From positions 1 through 30,407 of the forward strand of contig JBLHJW010000008.1 of assembly GCA_047619465.1 (NCBI GenBank): a stretch of DNA of 30,407 nt, read 5' to 3'. The position numbers and the translations under genes are program-made. Source of the DNA: CAYHDV01 sp047619465. Lineage in GTDB: Bacteria; Patescibacteriota; Minisyncoccia; Phycocordibacterales; CSBR16-119. Below are positions 9,235 to 15,030 of this stretch, piece after piece (the first letter of the stretch is position 1; the number at the start of each line of letters is the position of its first letter). The notes beneath the pieces were generated by a model. It was not told the DNA's origin. It was given only the letters and a program-made list of their open reading frames with translations, and ran no database searches.

Positions 9235-9426
9235 CTACCATCCTCCAGTAGTATTCTGATTCAAGCTGATTATTGCCCAAAAAGTAACAACAGCGAAGAG
9301 TAATACAAACCCCCAGATAATTATCTTTTTACGATTCTTTCTCTTTACCTCATCTTTTACAAAAACGAGTGAGGTTAAACCATACACAAACATGGCTGTT
9401 CCCACCACAATAAACAGCGGGATCAT
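9235..9426 (-). CDS. Small two-helix membrane protein, TrbC/VirB2-like
   Basis: A 63-aa protein with two predicted membrane helices (about residues 3-21 and 34-54) joined by a very basic loop (VKDEVKRKNRKK). The layout of helix, charged loop, then KIIIWGFVLLFAVVTFWAII matches the C-terminal half of the TrbC/VirB2 pilin-like proteins that are common in CPR genomes, which typically have an 'RKIMIWGIIALFVMVSVWG'-type second helix. It is shorter than usual and has no signal peptide ahead of the first helix. It could therefore be a minimal pilin-type subunit or a small membrane protein of unknown role. It has its own promoter (9445-9474) and ends just before the rpoB promoter. Family assignment is by resemblance only. 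Confidence 0.7.
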   Translation of the reverse strand: MIPLFIVVGTAMFVYGLTSLVFVKDEVKRKNRKKIIIWGFVLLFAVVTFWAIISLNQNTTGGW

Positions 9427-9444
9427 AGTGTTTAAATTTTACTA

Positions 9445-9474
9445 ATTATATACATGTTTATATTATATCACCAA
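9445..9474 (-). promoter_or_regulatory. Promoter of the TrbC-like gene
   Basis: TTGGTG (9469-9474) and TATAAT (9445-9450) on the minus strand with an 18-nt spacer, about 18 nt before the start codon. The spacer contains a second TATAAT-like box. Confidence 0.6.
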
Positions 9475-9477
9475 AAT

Positions 9478-9503
9478 AAAAAGCCTCGCGAGTGCGAGGC
9501 TTT
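9478..9503 (-). terminator. Intrinsic terminator of the 45-aa ORF
   Basis: GCCTCGC-GAGT-GCGAGGC stem-loop. On the minus strand it is followed by TTTTTATTTT, so it ends the transcript of the small ORF at 9524-9661. Confidence 0.85.
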
Positions 9504-9523
9504 AGTTGAGATTGGGTTCTTGC

Positions 9524-9661
9524 TTATGTGGCCAAATTCCCGTCTTTGTTCTTTTTTCTATAATCGCCTGTTTCGATAGAACTCCTATCGTAATCTTCCG
9601 CACCCAAGCAATCATCTGTTTCTCTCATGCAGTCTTGTTCGAAAAATGTTTTCTTTTTCAT
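9524..9661 (-). CDS. Small hydrophilic protein, 45 aa
   Basis: A short minus-strand reading frame encodes 45 residues beginning MKKKTFFEQDCMRETDDC and ending GNLAT. It is rich in Asp, Glu and Lys, with two cysteines (C11, C18) nine residues from some acidic neighbours, and it has no membrane segment. A TATAAT box lies about 30 nt upstream (9692-9697) and a strong terminator lies 20 nt downstream, so this is a complete transcription unit of about 200 nt. I do not recognise the protein. The alternative is that the unit makes a small RNA and the frame is accidental, but the Asp/Glu/Lys-rich composition resembles other small CPR proteins. Confidence 0.5.
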   Translation of the reverse strand: MKKKTFFEQDCMRETDDCLGAEDYDRSSIETGDYRKKNKDGNLAT

Positions 9662-9691
9662 TACATTTAGGTTAGGTTCAACTTTTAATCA

Positions 9692-9697
9692 ATTATA
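9692..9697 (-). promoter_or_regulatory. -10 box for the 45-aa ORF
   Basis: Perfect TATAAT on the minus strand, about 30 nt before the ATG. No convincing -35 box is visible 16-18 nt upstream. Confidence 0.5.
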
Positions 9698-9712
9698 GTA
9701 CATACAAAACAA

Positions 9713-9737
9713 ATAGACCACCGAGAAGGTGGTCTAT
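9713..9737 (-). terminator. Terminator of the HAD gene
   Basis: ATAGACCACC / GGTGGTCTAT stem with a 5-nt loop, followed on the minus strand by TTGTTTTG. The stem overlaps the TAG stop of the HAD gene. Confidence 0.8.
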
Positions 9738-10321
9738 GAATAAAAGGGCTTCATTATATTCTTAGGATCTACAAGATCAAAAACTTCTTTAGGGATATTC
9801 CAACCCTCAGATACGAAGTAGAGTATTGTGTTTATCTCAGAATCTCTAGCCTCTTCAAGATCACTCAAAGTATCTGTGATGAAGACGATATCAACATTTG
9901 AGTTGGTCTCGCCTCTTATCAATTTCAAATAATTAAGCTTGCTCTGATTAGGGTGATTTCTATCACAGAAATTAATAGAATCGAAGAAGTGTTCAGCTTG
10001 AGAAGCCGTAAGCATTTCTCTTAGAATATCTACTTTCGGATTGTAAGTTAGAATCTCAAGGGACCCCATTTTTTTAAACTTCTCCAGTCTCTTTATCCCA
10101 TCTTTAGATATTTTCTGAGCTAAATAAACTGTTTGAAATCTTTTCTGGATTTCTAAACCTTGTTCAGTTTTAAATAAATGCTCTGGGATCACATATCCGT
10201 TTCCCACTATCTGGTCCTTTGTAATTCTGTACTTATTACCAAAAGAGTCTAATACATTTTCCAGTACAACTTTTGGGTCCCTGTGAAGGACTCCATCTCG
10301 ATCAAATATAATTCTCTTCAT
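9734..10321 (-). CDS. HAD-superfamily hydrolase
   Basis: A 195-aa haloacid dehalogenase-type phosphatase. Motif I is FDRDGVL with the nucleophile D7 and acid D9. Motif II is Thr92 in ILTYN, the motif III lysine is probably K128 (QSKLN), and motif IV is ITDTLSDLEEA (D150, D154). An insert between motifs I and II (about 15-85) would form a small helical cap. The substrate cannot be read from the sequence. Phosphoglycolate-type or nucleotide-type phosphatases of subfamily I have this layout. It is a single-gene unit with its own promoter (10342-10371) and a terminator overlapping its stop. Confidence 0.85.
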   Translation of the reverse strand: MKRIIFDRDGVLHRDPKVVLENVLDSFGNKYRITKDQIVGNGYVIPEHLFKTEQGLEIQKRFQTVYLAQKISKDGIKRLEKFKKMGSLEILTYNPKVDILREMLTASQAEHFFDSINFCDRNHPNQSKLNYLKLIRGETNSNVDIVFITDTLSDLEEARDSEINTILYFVSEGWNIPKEVFDLVDPKNIMKPFYS

Positions 10322-10341
10322 GGTTCTTTAGTTTTTTTTAG

Positions 10342-10371
10342 ATTATCACAAGACATGATATATGTCACCAA
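10342..10371 (-). promoter_or_regulatory. HAD gene promoter with inverted repeat in spacer
   Basis: TTGGTG (10366-10371), 18-nt spacer, GATAAT (10342-10347) with an extended TGT in front. The spacer contains GACAT-ATATC-ATGTC (10352-10366), a 5-bp inverted repeat that could be an operator. Confidence 0.55.
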
Positions 10372-10424
10372 ACAAAACAAAAAACCAGGTAAGCCTTAAA
10401 TGTTTTTATTGGCTTAATTTTTCG

Positions 10425-11033
10425 TTACATTCCATATTTAAACTTATCATTCCAAACATTCTTGCTTTTTCGAACCTCTTTCAAAGATTTCGCGTACTCA
10501 GCTAAAACATCCAGTGTATACAGAGCTCTTTCTCTGATGTATCCATCATCTTTATCTTCTGAGGATTCATCCTCATCATTCATTACACTTGTTACAAATT
10601 GAACGATAAGATGTTCTGGGATATAGCACATCTTTGTGTTCTTATATCCACTCATTCGAAGCTCAGATATAGGATATGACCCCCCTCTTCCAGCGGAAAC
10701 CCCTACAAGCATCACAGGTTTGTGACCAACCTCTTCTGGACTCAAATAAAGCAATATGTTTTTTAAAGCTGCTGGCACCATTCCGCCCCACTCCGGCGAG
10801 ACAAGTATTATAGCGTCCACATCTTTAAATTCCTTCAAAAACGGATCCATTTGTTTTGAAAGTTCTGAGTTTTCATCCCAAGCAGATTCATCCCAGAAGG
10901 GATAAGGATTACCTTCTAGACTAATTAAAGATGTTTCCTGTTTCTTTTTGTCTAGCTGAGCCCTTAGCCATTTAGAAACTTTTACGGACTGTGAGTTCTT
11001 TCTATGAGAACCAGATATTATTAAATATTTCAT
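10425..11033 (-). CDS. NADPH-dependent FMN reductase / flavodoxin-fold protein
   Basis: A flavodoxin-like fold oxidoreductase that binds FMN, about 202 aa from the ATG at 11033. The N-terminus MKYLIISGSHRKNSQS is the first strand and phosphate-binding loop of the family. VDAIILVSPEWGGMVPAALKNILLYLS is the classic SPEYNGSxPGxLKNxxDW-type segment, and MLVGVSAGRGGSYPI is the third conserved loop. A Met eight codons upstream would extend the frame to 11057, but that stretch overlaps the terminator at 11056-11082, so I reject it. The C-terminal region has an acidic insertion (DEDESSEDKDD). The physiological substrate (quinone, flavin, azo or chromate-like) cannot be inferred. Confidence 0.87.
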   Translation of the reverse strand: MKYLIISGSHRKNSQSVKVSKWLRAQLDKKKQETSLISLEGNPYPFWDESAWDENSELSKQMDPFLKEFKDVDAIILVSPEWGGMVPAALKNILLYLSPEEVGHKPVMLVGVSAGRGGSYPISELRMSGYKNTKMCYIPEHLIVQFVTSVMNDEDESSEDKDDGYIRERALYTLDVLAEYAKSLKEVRKSKNVWNDKFKYGM

Positions 11034-11055
11034 AAATTCTATTTTAGCACAAAAC

Positions 11056-11082
11056 AAAAAACCACCCAGGGGGTGGTTTTTT
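11056..11082. terminator. Bidirectional terminator between csp and FMN reductase
   Basis: AAAAAACCACCC / GGGTGGTTTTTT with a 3-nt loop. It has T-runs on both strands. On the minus strand it ends the cold shock gene 20 nt after its stop. Confidence 0.85.
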
Positions 11083-11101
11083 GTTTAAAGTTGGTTGCTA
11101 C

Positions 11102-11314
11102 TTACGCAGCTGCTTCTACAAGCTTAACCATCTTTGCTTGTGGTCCTTTTGGACCTTCTCCCATTTCGAACTCCACTGGCTGACCTTCTTTCAGAGAGTT
11201 GAAATCAACTCCTTCCTCAAGCTCAGTTGCGTGGAAGAAAAGATCTTTCTCTTGTCCTTCAACGGTGATGAATCCAAATCCTTGGTCCATCAATTTTGCA
11301 ATTGTTCCAATCAT
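11102..11314 (-). CDS. Cold shock protein (CSD family)
   Basis: A 70-aa single cold shock domain, an OB-fold RNA chaperone that binds single-stranded RNA and DNA. RNP1 is seen as QGFGFITV (11-18) and RNP2 as DLFFHATEL (24-32). The strand ending VEFEMGEGPKGPQAKMVKL follows, then a short alanine tail (VEAAA). The usual Trp of CspA near the start (KWFN) is replaced by AKLMDQ. The gene has its own promoter (11422-11449) and a leader of about 100 nt with alternative hairpins, as in cspA-type genes controlled by RNA structure. It is followed by a strong terminator, so it is monocistronic. Confidence 0.93.
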   Translation of the reverse strand: MIGTIAKLMDQGFGFITVEGQEKDLFFHATELEEGVDFNSLKEGQPVEFEMGEGPKGPQAKMVKLVEAAA

Positions 11315-11415
11315 AATTTTTTTTCGGATCGCATTTGCGATTACCTTTTAATTTGAAGGGTTTCCCCTTCCCACAATCGTCACGCAATCCGACTTACTAC
11401 GAGAACGTTTGTACG
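11315..11415 (-). promoter_or_regulatory. Structured 5' leader of the cold shock gene
   Basis: On the minus strand it contains GAAGGG-GAAA-CCCTTC (GNRA tetraloop hairpin) and ATCGC-AAAT-GCGAT close to the start. An upstream GGATTGCG can alternatively pair, with two wobbles, to TGCGATCC, which would dissolve the second hairpin. The ATG sits in an A/T-only stretch. Such mutually exclusive pairings are what a temperature-responsive leader would need. The structure is read by eye, and the switch function is inferred. Confidence 0.5.
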
Positions 11416-11421
11416 AAAAAT

Positions 11422-11449
11422 ATAGTATCACAAGTATTTTTAAATGCAA
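11422..11449 (-). promoter_or_regulatory. Cold shock gene promoter
   Basis: TTGCAT (11444-11449), 16-nt spacer, TACTAT (11422-11427) with extended -10 TGA on the minus strand. It gives a 5' UTR of about 100 nt. Confidence 0.65.
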
Positions 11450-11523
11450 CCATGAAAATACATAGTGTGGGCAACCTTTAAATGAGGTCTATTCTGAAGC
11501 CTTCTAGGGGAATACTGCAATTA

Positions 11524-12567
11524 CTAATTAGCGACTGAAGACTGACAAATACTTCCACCACCAAATTGAGACAATTCGCTAATAACAAAGATACCAGCAT
11601 ACTCTTCTGCAAAACCTTTTTCACTCTCTGGAATAGATCGAATGTACCCTTTCAAAATAGCCGGAACTTTTTCATAGGTGTCTTGTGAAAGTTTGGCTTG
11701 ATTGTACTCGTCTTTTAGGCTTCCTGTGGTGTCATGGTACCAATACTCCTTATCACTATCACACTTAGAAAAAGATTGAACCTCTCCTCCCCAGGTAACA
11801 TTCCCTCGAAATTCTTCTTCATTTAATTCATAGAAAGATGTAGCATACTCCTTTTTCATATAGCCAAATAATTCCTCCACAGAAACTTCTACAACTAACG
11901 TTCCTAGAACATATGGCCCAGCCTGATACGGAGGAAAAAGAAAGACTAGATTGTCTCCTTCAAAATAAAAATTTTTGTAGTTATAGTACTCTGGCTGAAG
12001 CCCTTCTAAAAACAAACTATCTATTCCTCCTTCAACAGAACTGGAAAGTTTTTCCTGTACTATCGCCGCAAGAGATGCGATGTTTTGACCGTCGCTTTTT
12101 AAAACATCTTCTATAGCAATTTTTTCTCCAGAAGAATCGTAAGTAAAAGTTGAAAGACCAGGATTACCATGAGCTCCACCAGTAAATTCATATGTGTTGA
12201 ATATATACGTAACAACACCAAAACCAGAATCCTTTTTTTTATAATCTACACCTAACCCATATTTACCAGAAGCGCTGTTATTAAACACCTCCCAGTCTTC
12301 ATCGTTGAAATTCTCAAACATATTTTTAAATTCTTCAATCTTAGAAAAAACAAATAGTTCTGCATCCGCAGAAACAAGAGCGTCTTTGGGATACTTCATA
12401 TCAATACTATAGAAATCAGTTTCTTCACTATATAAAAATCCCGTGTCTGTTTCTGACACAGGAGACTCTATCCTCTCTATATTTTTATTGTTGAAAAATA
12501 AAAAATAGCCAGAAAATCCAAGAATGAGTAATATCAAAAATATTATTCTTTTTCCAAACTTTGTCAT
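11524..12567 (-). CDS. Membrane-anchored protein with DUF3298/RsiV-like domain
   Basis: About 347 aa from the ATG at 12567. An N-terminal basic stretch plus one membrane helix (RIIFLILLILGFSGYFLFF) anchors an extracytoplasmic protein. The body has the DUF4163-DUF3298 layout of PdaC/RsiV-type proteins: FTGGAHGNPGLSTFTYD, then a 'GEKIAIEDVL' turn, then the segment YKNFYFEGDNLVFLFPPY and QAGPYVLGTLVVEVSVEEL. The C-terminal 90 residues (with C in KCDSDKEYW and GSICQSS) form an additional domain I do not recognise. RsiV-like proteins bind lysozyme and PdaC has peptidoglycan deacetylase partners, but neither function is shown here. The downstream Met is chosen because a TATAAT box lies 6 nt before it and the longer frame would start inside that box. 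Confidence 0.72.
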   Translation of the reverse strand: MTKFGKRIIFLILLILGFSGYFLFFNNKNIERIESPVSETDTGFLYSEETDFYSIDMKYPKDALVSADAELFVFSKIEEFKNMFENFNDEDWEVFNNSASGKYGLGVDYKKKDSGFGVVTYIFNTYEFTGGAHGNPGLSTFTYDSSGEKIAIEDVLKSDGQNIASLAAIVQEKLSSSVEGGIDSLFLEGLQPEYYNYKNFYFEGDNLVFLFPPYQAGPYVLGTLVVEVSVEELFGYMKKEYATSFYELNEEEFRGNVTWGGEVQSFSKCDSDKEYWYHDTTGSLKDEYNQAKLSQDTYEKVPAILKGYIRSIPESEKGFAEEYAGIFVISELSQFGGGSICQSSVAN

Positions 12568-12573
12568 AAATGT

Positions 12574-12579
12574 ATTATA
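12574..12579 (-). promoter_or_regulatory. -10 box of a leaderless gene (DUF3298)
   Basis: Perfect TATAAT on the minus strand, with only 6 nt before the ATG at 12567. Transcription would start at or within 1-2 nt of the start codon. No strong -35 box is visible. Confidence 0.6.
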
Positions 12580-12631
12580 CAACCTATTTACTTAATCCAC
12601 AGCCTCTATCTCTTTCATTTGTATAGTGCGT

Positions 12632-12637
12632 TATAAT
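12632..12637 (+). promoter_or_regulatory. -10 box of the DUF378 gene
   Basis: TATAAT on the plus strand, about 48 nt before the chosen ATG. It lies in the 118-bp divergent region shared with the DUF3298 gene. The -35 region is weak. Confidence 0.5.
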
Positions 12638-12685
12638 AAATACGGTCGAAGTACTATTACAATTAACACTGCGATCTGCAAAACA

Positions 12686-12871
12686 ATGAAGAATGTAAAA
12701 TTCATTGCTTGGCTTCTTGTTATAATCGGAGGACTCAACTGGGGACTGATTGGATTTTTCCAATTCGATCTCGTAGCTGAAATCTTCGGCGCTATGTCTA
12801 CTGTGGCACGTATTGTATACGCTCTGGTTGGACTTAGTTCCCTTCTTTTATTATTCAGGAAAGCAAACTAG
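12686..12871 (+). CDS. DUF378 family small membrane protein
   Basis: A 61-aa protein starting MKNVKFIAWLLVIIGGLNWG. It has two hydrophobic helices (about 5-25 and 38-58), with the DUF378 hallmark GGLNWGLIGFFQFDLV and then the AEIFGAMSTVARIVYALVGLS segment. The function of the family is unknown; it is widespread in bacteria as a small inner-membrane protein. An in-frame ATG 20 codons upstream is rejected because family members begin just before the first helix. It is a single-gene unit with a TATAAT box upstream and a shared terminator with trmD downstream. Confidence 0.88.
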   Translation: MKNVKFIAWLLVIIGGLNWGLIGFFQFDLVAEIFGAMSTVARIVYALVGLSSLLLLFRKAN

Positions 12872-12933
12872 CAACCAGGTGCTATCCGTATAACTACCGG
12901 AGACATCTTTAACAACAATGTCATGTCGACACG

Positions 12934-12959
12934 ATAAAAACCGCTCACGCGGTTTTTAT
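12934..12959. terminator. Bidirectional terminator between DUF378 gene and trmD
   Basis: AAAAACCGC-TCAC-GCGGTTTTT stem-loop, followed on the plus strand by ATTTTTATTT. On the minus strand it follows the trmD stop directly. Confidence 0.85.
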
Positions 12960-12961
12960 TT

Positions 12962-13624
12962 TTATTTATTCTTTCTCCTCTCGGCCCTCCATTCATCAAT
13001 CTTTTTATGATCTCCAGAAAGCAGAATCTTTGGCACTTTATAGCTTTTGTCTTTCCATTTTATATCTGCTGGTCGAGTATAAATCTCCCCACTAGAAATT
13101 CGTTCTTCTTCAAGTGACTCAAACTTACCTAGAACTCCAGGAACTTGTCGTGATATGGAGTCCACGAGAATCATCGCAGGAAGCTCTCCTCCTGTAAGTA
13201 CATAGTCTCCGATAGATATCTCCTCAGCTCGGAACATCTTTCGAATACGAGAATCTATTCCCTCGTATCGCCCAGCGATCAAGATTACATCTGTATAACC
13301 TTTAATCATCTTCTTTGCATAAGGAGTATCAAACTTCTTTCCCTCTGGGGTAAACAGAATTATCTTTACTTTGGAATTCTTTCTTCGATCGATAGCTTTC
13401 TTTGCTTTGTCGATTGCTCGCGCCACAGGCTCCGCCATCATGGTCATTCCTGGACCACCTCCATAAGGTCTATCGTCAACACTGTTGTGCTTATTTTTAG
13501 CAAAGTCTCGAGGGTTGTAGAAAGACACTTTTATCTTCTTACCACTTATCGCTCGCGCCAAAATAGAGTCACCTAGGTAGGACTCAAACATTTCGGGGAA
13601 AATTGTAACTATATGGAAATTCAC
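12962..13624 (-). CDS. trmD: tRNA (guanine-N1)-methyltransferase TrmD
   Basis: SAM-dependent enzyme making m1G37 in tRNAs, which prevents +1 frameshifting. The 220-aa protein has all SPOUT trefoil-knot marks: the start FHIVTIFPEMFESYL, DDRPYGGGPGMTMM, the IAGRYEGID.R loop, SIGDYVLTGGELPAM, and the C-terminal YTRP and LLSGDHKKIDEWR segments. It is about 20-30 residues shorter than E. coli TrmD. It belongs to the remnant of the rpsP-khpA-(rimM)-trmD-(rplS) cluster, but a strong terminator (13639-13668) lies only 14 nt upstream, leaving almost no room for a separate promoter. Expression may depend on read-through or on a promoter overlapping the hairpin. Confidence 0.96.
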   Translation of the reverse strand: MNFHIVTIFPEMFESYLGDSILARAISGKKIKVSFYNPRDFAKNKHNSVDDRPYGGGPGMTMMAEPVARAIDKAKKAIDRRKNSKVKIILFTPEGKKFDTPYAKKMIKGYTDVILIAGRYEGIDSRIRKMFRAEEISIGDYVLTGGELPAMILVDSISRQVPGVLGKFESLEEERISSGEIYTRPADIKWKDKSYKVPKILLSGDHKKIDEWRAERRKNK

Positions 13625-13638
13625 AAATACACCATAGC

Positions 13639-13668
13639 AAAAAGCCGCAGCTTGCGCTACGGCTTTTT
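13639..13668 (-). terminator. Terminator after khpA
   Basis: AAAAAGCCG...CGGCTTTTT with inner AGC-GCAA-GCT on the minus strand: a 13-bp stem with a GNRA loop and a T-run. It sits just 14 nt before trmD. Confidence 0.85.
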
Positions 13669-13712
13669 GACTGTGTCGACAAACACATAGTCATACAACG
13701 AAGTTAAAAGTT

Positions 13713-14048
13713 TTAAATGTCTTTTAAATCTTCCATTGCTTGGTCAATTGAAGACGCCTCTGGTGCAGCTGGTGCTGCGGGGGCTTCTTCACTTTGTTGA
13801 CCTCCAGCTGGCTCATTAATCTTTAGATTAACTCGCGCATTGTTCTTCATCCCCATCACTCGAAGGAGTGTTCGGATGGCCTTTGCTGTATTTCCTTGTC
13901 GTCCGATAATCTTACCCATATCTTCTGGGTCGACTGTGAGTGTCATTAGGACTCCCATTTCGTCTACTCGACGATCTACCGACACTTCGTCTGGTTTCTC
14001 TACAAGTGATTTTACTACGAACTCAAGAAATTCTTGATCTCTTTCCAT
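13713..14048 (-). CDS. khpA: KH-domain RNA-binding protein KhpA-like
   Basis: A 111-aa protein with a single KH domain. Residues 2-20 are the first helix (DQEFLEFVVKSLVEKP). The GxxG RNA-binding loop is GRQG at 49-52 within MGKIIGRQGNTAKAIRTLL, followed by RVNLKINEP. In other bacteria KhpA (about 75 aa) pairs with KhpB/Jag and binds many transcripts. Here about 30 extra C-terminal residues, rich in Ala, Pro, Glu and Gln and ending DQAMEDLKDI, form an acidic flexible tail. It lies between rpsP and trmD as in many bacteria, but as its own unit with a good promoter (14105-14132) and terminator. Confidence 0.9.
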   Translation of the reverse strand: MERDQEFLEFVVKSLVEKPDEVSVDRRVDEMGVLMTLTVDPEDMGKIIGRQGNTAKAIRTLLRVMGMKNNARVNLKINEPAGGQQSEEAPAAPAAPEASSIDQAMEDLKDI

Positions 14049-14104
14049 TTGTCAAAAAAGTTAGCTGGTAATGGCAGCCTCGACAATTTGCTGCACATAG
14101 ATAA

Positions 14105-14132
14105 AGTATACGGTATGGGAAAATCATGTCAA
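14105..14132 (-). promoter_or_regulatory. khpA promoter
   Basis: Consensus TTGACA (14127-14132), 16-nt spacer and TATACT (14105-14110) on the minus strand, giving a leader of about 50 nt. Confidence 0.8.
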
Positions 14133-14133
14133 C

Positions 14134-14159
14134 AAAAAACATCCACGGCTGTGGATGTT
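14134..14159 (-). terminator. Terminator after rpsP
   Basis: AACATCCAC-AGCC-GTGGATGTT stem followed on the minus strand by TTTTTTGTTG. It is about 100 nt after the rpsP stop and abuts the -35 box of khpA. The stretch 14160-14259 contains nothing else I recognise. Confidence 0.8.
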
Positions 14160-14259
14160 TTGTTGCTATTTAGCTTTGCATAAATTCGCAATATTCAATA
14201 ACAAAAGGAGTAAAACGACTATTTGGAATTAATCCTTTAGGGTTCGTGAACTTCCTTGC

Positions 14260-14559
14260 TTATTTAAGTTCTTTTTTCTTCTTTGTTGAGGTCTTCTTTG
14301 GAAGAACATTGATCTTCTTTCCTTCAATGATCTTTTGAGAAACAAGAAAGTTATGAACTGTTCCTGAAGCTTGTGCTCCCATACCTATCCAGTGCTTGAT
14401 TCGTTCTCCGTTTAGAGTTACATCTCCTTCCTTTGGATTATATGACCCTAGAATCTCTTTGAAGCGTCCGCTCTTTGTGCTATTTCTAGAATCTGTCAAA
14501 ACAACCCTAAATGATGGCTGATTTCGTCGTCCTGTTCTTTGTAGTCTTATCATTAACAT
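14260..14559 (-). CDS. rpsP: 30S ribosomal protein bS16
   Basis: Small-subunit protein bS16, 99 aa from the ATG at 14559. MLMIRLQRTGRRNQPSFRVV and LTDSRNSTKSGRFKEILGSYNP are the family core, then the segment GERIKHWIGMGAQASGTVHNFL. The C-terminus is a lysine-rich tail (PKKTSTKKKKELK). The frame is open 12 codons further upstream, but the extra codons cover a consensus promoter (14567-14595) whose -10 ends 7 nt before this ATG, so the mRNA is probably leaderless and the shorter form is right. It is first in the reduced rpsP-khpA-trmD cluster; rimM and rplS, which often belong here, are missing. Confidence 0.95.
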   Translation of the reverse strand: MLMIRLQRTGRRNQPSFRVVLTDSRNSTKSGRFKEILGSYNPKEGDVTLNGERIKHWIGMGAQASGTVHNFLVSQKIIEGKKINVLPKKTSTKKKKELK

Positions 14560-14566
14560 AGGCGCT

Positions 14567-14595
14567 ATCTTAGCAGGACTTGTATAAATAGTCAA
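14567..14595 (-). promoter_or_regulatory. rpsP promoter giving a leaderless mRNA
   Basis: TTGACT (14590-14595), 17-nt spacer, TAAGAT (14567-14572) on the minus strand. Only 7 nt separate the -10 box from the ATG, so the start site falls on the start codon. Confidence 0.75.
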
Positions 14596-14596
14596 T

Positions 14597-14624
14597 AAAA
14601 AAAAGAGGCGAATGCCTCTTTTTT
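14597..14624 (-). terminator. Terminator of the 14.6-15.0 kb unit
   Basis: GAGGC-ATTC-GCCTC flanked by A and T runs (TTTTTTTTATTG on the minus strand). It ends the unit starting near 14966 and abuts the rpsP -35 box. Confidence 0.85.
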
Positions 14625-14628
14625 GTTT

Positions 14629-14823
14629 TTAAGCTCTCATTCCATGCATTTGATGCATAGAAATGGGGAATATGGGTGCTGTTGGGTTGCTCACTGTCCA
14701 TTTCAGCATACATCTAATAACATTTAATCTTTTTCCGTTTCCTCTGTACCTAGCCTTGTTTATGCCGATATGGGCATGTCTCTCTTTGTTTCTTTTCCTG
14801 GAAGCCTGTTTCTGTCTATTCAT
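14629..14823 (-). CDS. Possible small basic protein, 64 aa
   Basis: The frame starts MNRQKQASRKRNKERH and ends SMHQMHGMRA. The first half is strongly basic and the second half has several Met, Pro and His. I do not recognise it. Its ATG overlaps the stop of an upstream 35-aa frame (ATGAATAG), a typical coupling arrangement, and its stop lies just before the terminator. Against it: codon choice (several AGG, few CGA) differs from neighbouring genes, and the whole unit may be a non-coding RNA. Treat as tentative. Confidence 0.3.
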   Translation of the reverse strand: MNRQKQASRKRNKERHAHIGINKARYRGNGKRLNVIRCMLKWTVSNPTAPIFPISMHQMHGMRA

Positions 14824-14923
14824 GTCTTAATGTTCTAAGTGTTTTTCTTGTTTCCGCCATTCTGACGGCTAATTCCCTCTTTCTCCTTAGTATCTTCAAG
14901 GAATTACCTGGCGTTGGGCTCAT
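14816..14923 (-). CDS. Possible leader peptide, 35 aa
   Basis: A 35-codon frame starting MSPTPGNSLKILRRKREL and ending TLRTLRHE, basic and helical in character. It overlaps the next frame by 8 nt (ATGAATAG). The start lies within the second GATGA-loop hairpin, so initiation would compete with that structure. No family is recognised. Confidence 0.2.
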   Translation of the reverse strand: MSPTPGNSLKILRRKRELAVRMAETRKTLRTLRHE

Positions 14924-14972
14924 CACCCTACGGCCGCTGTGCTCATCGCACCCCAAACTTCTTTCTACCATT

Positions 14973-15000
14973 TTTATATCTGCATATTAGTTTAGTTCAA
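14973..15000 (-). promoter_or_regulatory. Promoter of the 14.6-15.0 kb unit
   Basis: TTGAAC (14995-15000), 16-nt spacer, TATAAA (14973-14978) on the minus strand. It is divergent from and nearly overlaps the rnr promoter region. Confidence 0.6.
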
Positions 15001-15015
15001 ACTAACACTATCATG

Positions 15016-15021
15016 TATAAT
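15016..15021 (+). promoter_or_regulatory. -10 box of rnr
   Basis: TATAAT on the plus strand, immediately followed by one ATG (15022) and, 9 nt after the box, by the ATG chosen for rnr (15031). This places the transcription start at or just before 15031. Confidence 0.6.
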
Positions 15022-15030
15022 ATGTCAATA

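Larger units (their letters stand above)
14597..14966 (-). ncRNA. Candidate structured RNA or mini-ORF transcript
   Basis: A complete unit of about 365 nt: promoter at 14973-15000, predicted start near 14966 and a strong terminator at its end. Near the 5' end two hairpins carry the same GATGA loop 10 nt apart: GTGC-GATGA-GCAC (14939-14951) and GGGT-GATGA-GCCC (14916-14928). The sequence is more GC-rich at this end than nearby intergenic DNA. I checked it by eye for RNase P RNA, tmRNA, SRP RNA and 6S RNA and found none of their invariant motifs. Two overlapping short frames (14816-14923 and 14629-14823) are the competing explanation. The function is unknown. Confidence 0.4.

Noticed and set aside
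10389..10415. TAAGCC/GGCTTA hairpin as terminator of the FMN reductase gene
   Set aside because: The loop is 15 nt, the stem only 6 bp, and the T-run on the minus strand starts several nt later; too weak to list as a feature.
14597..14966. RNase P RNA, tmRNA, SRP RNA or 6S RNA in the orphan unit
   Set aside because: The length suits RNase P RNA or tmRNA, but the invariant GAGGAAAGTCC and ACAGAA...GGCTTA elements of RNase P, the tRNA-like ends of tmRNA and the GGAAGG...AGCA loop of SRP RNA are absent.
14914..15030. N-terminal extension of RNase R by 39 codons
   Set aside because: The extension covers the divergent promoter, the candidate RNA hairpins and the TATAAT box of rnr itself; the residues do not resemble an RNase R N-terminus.
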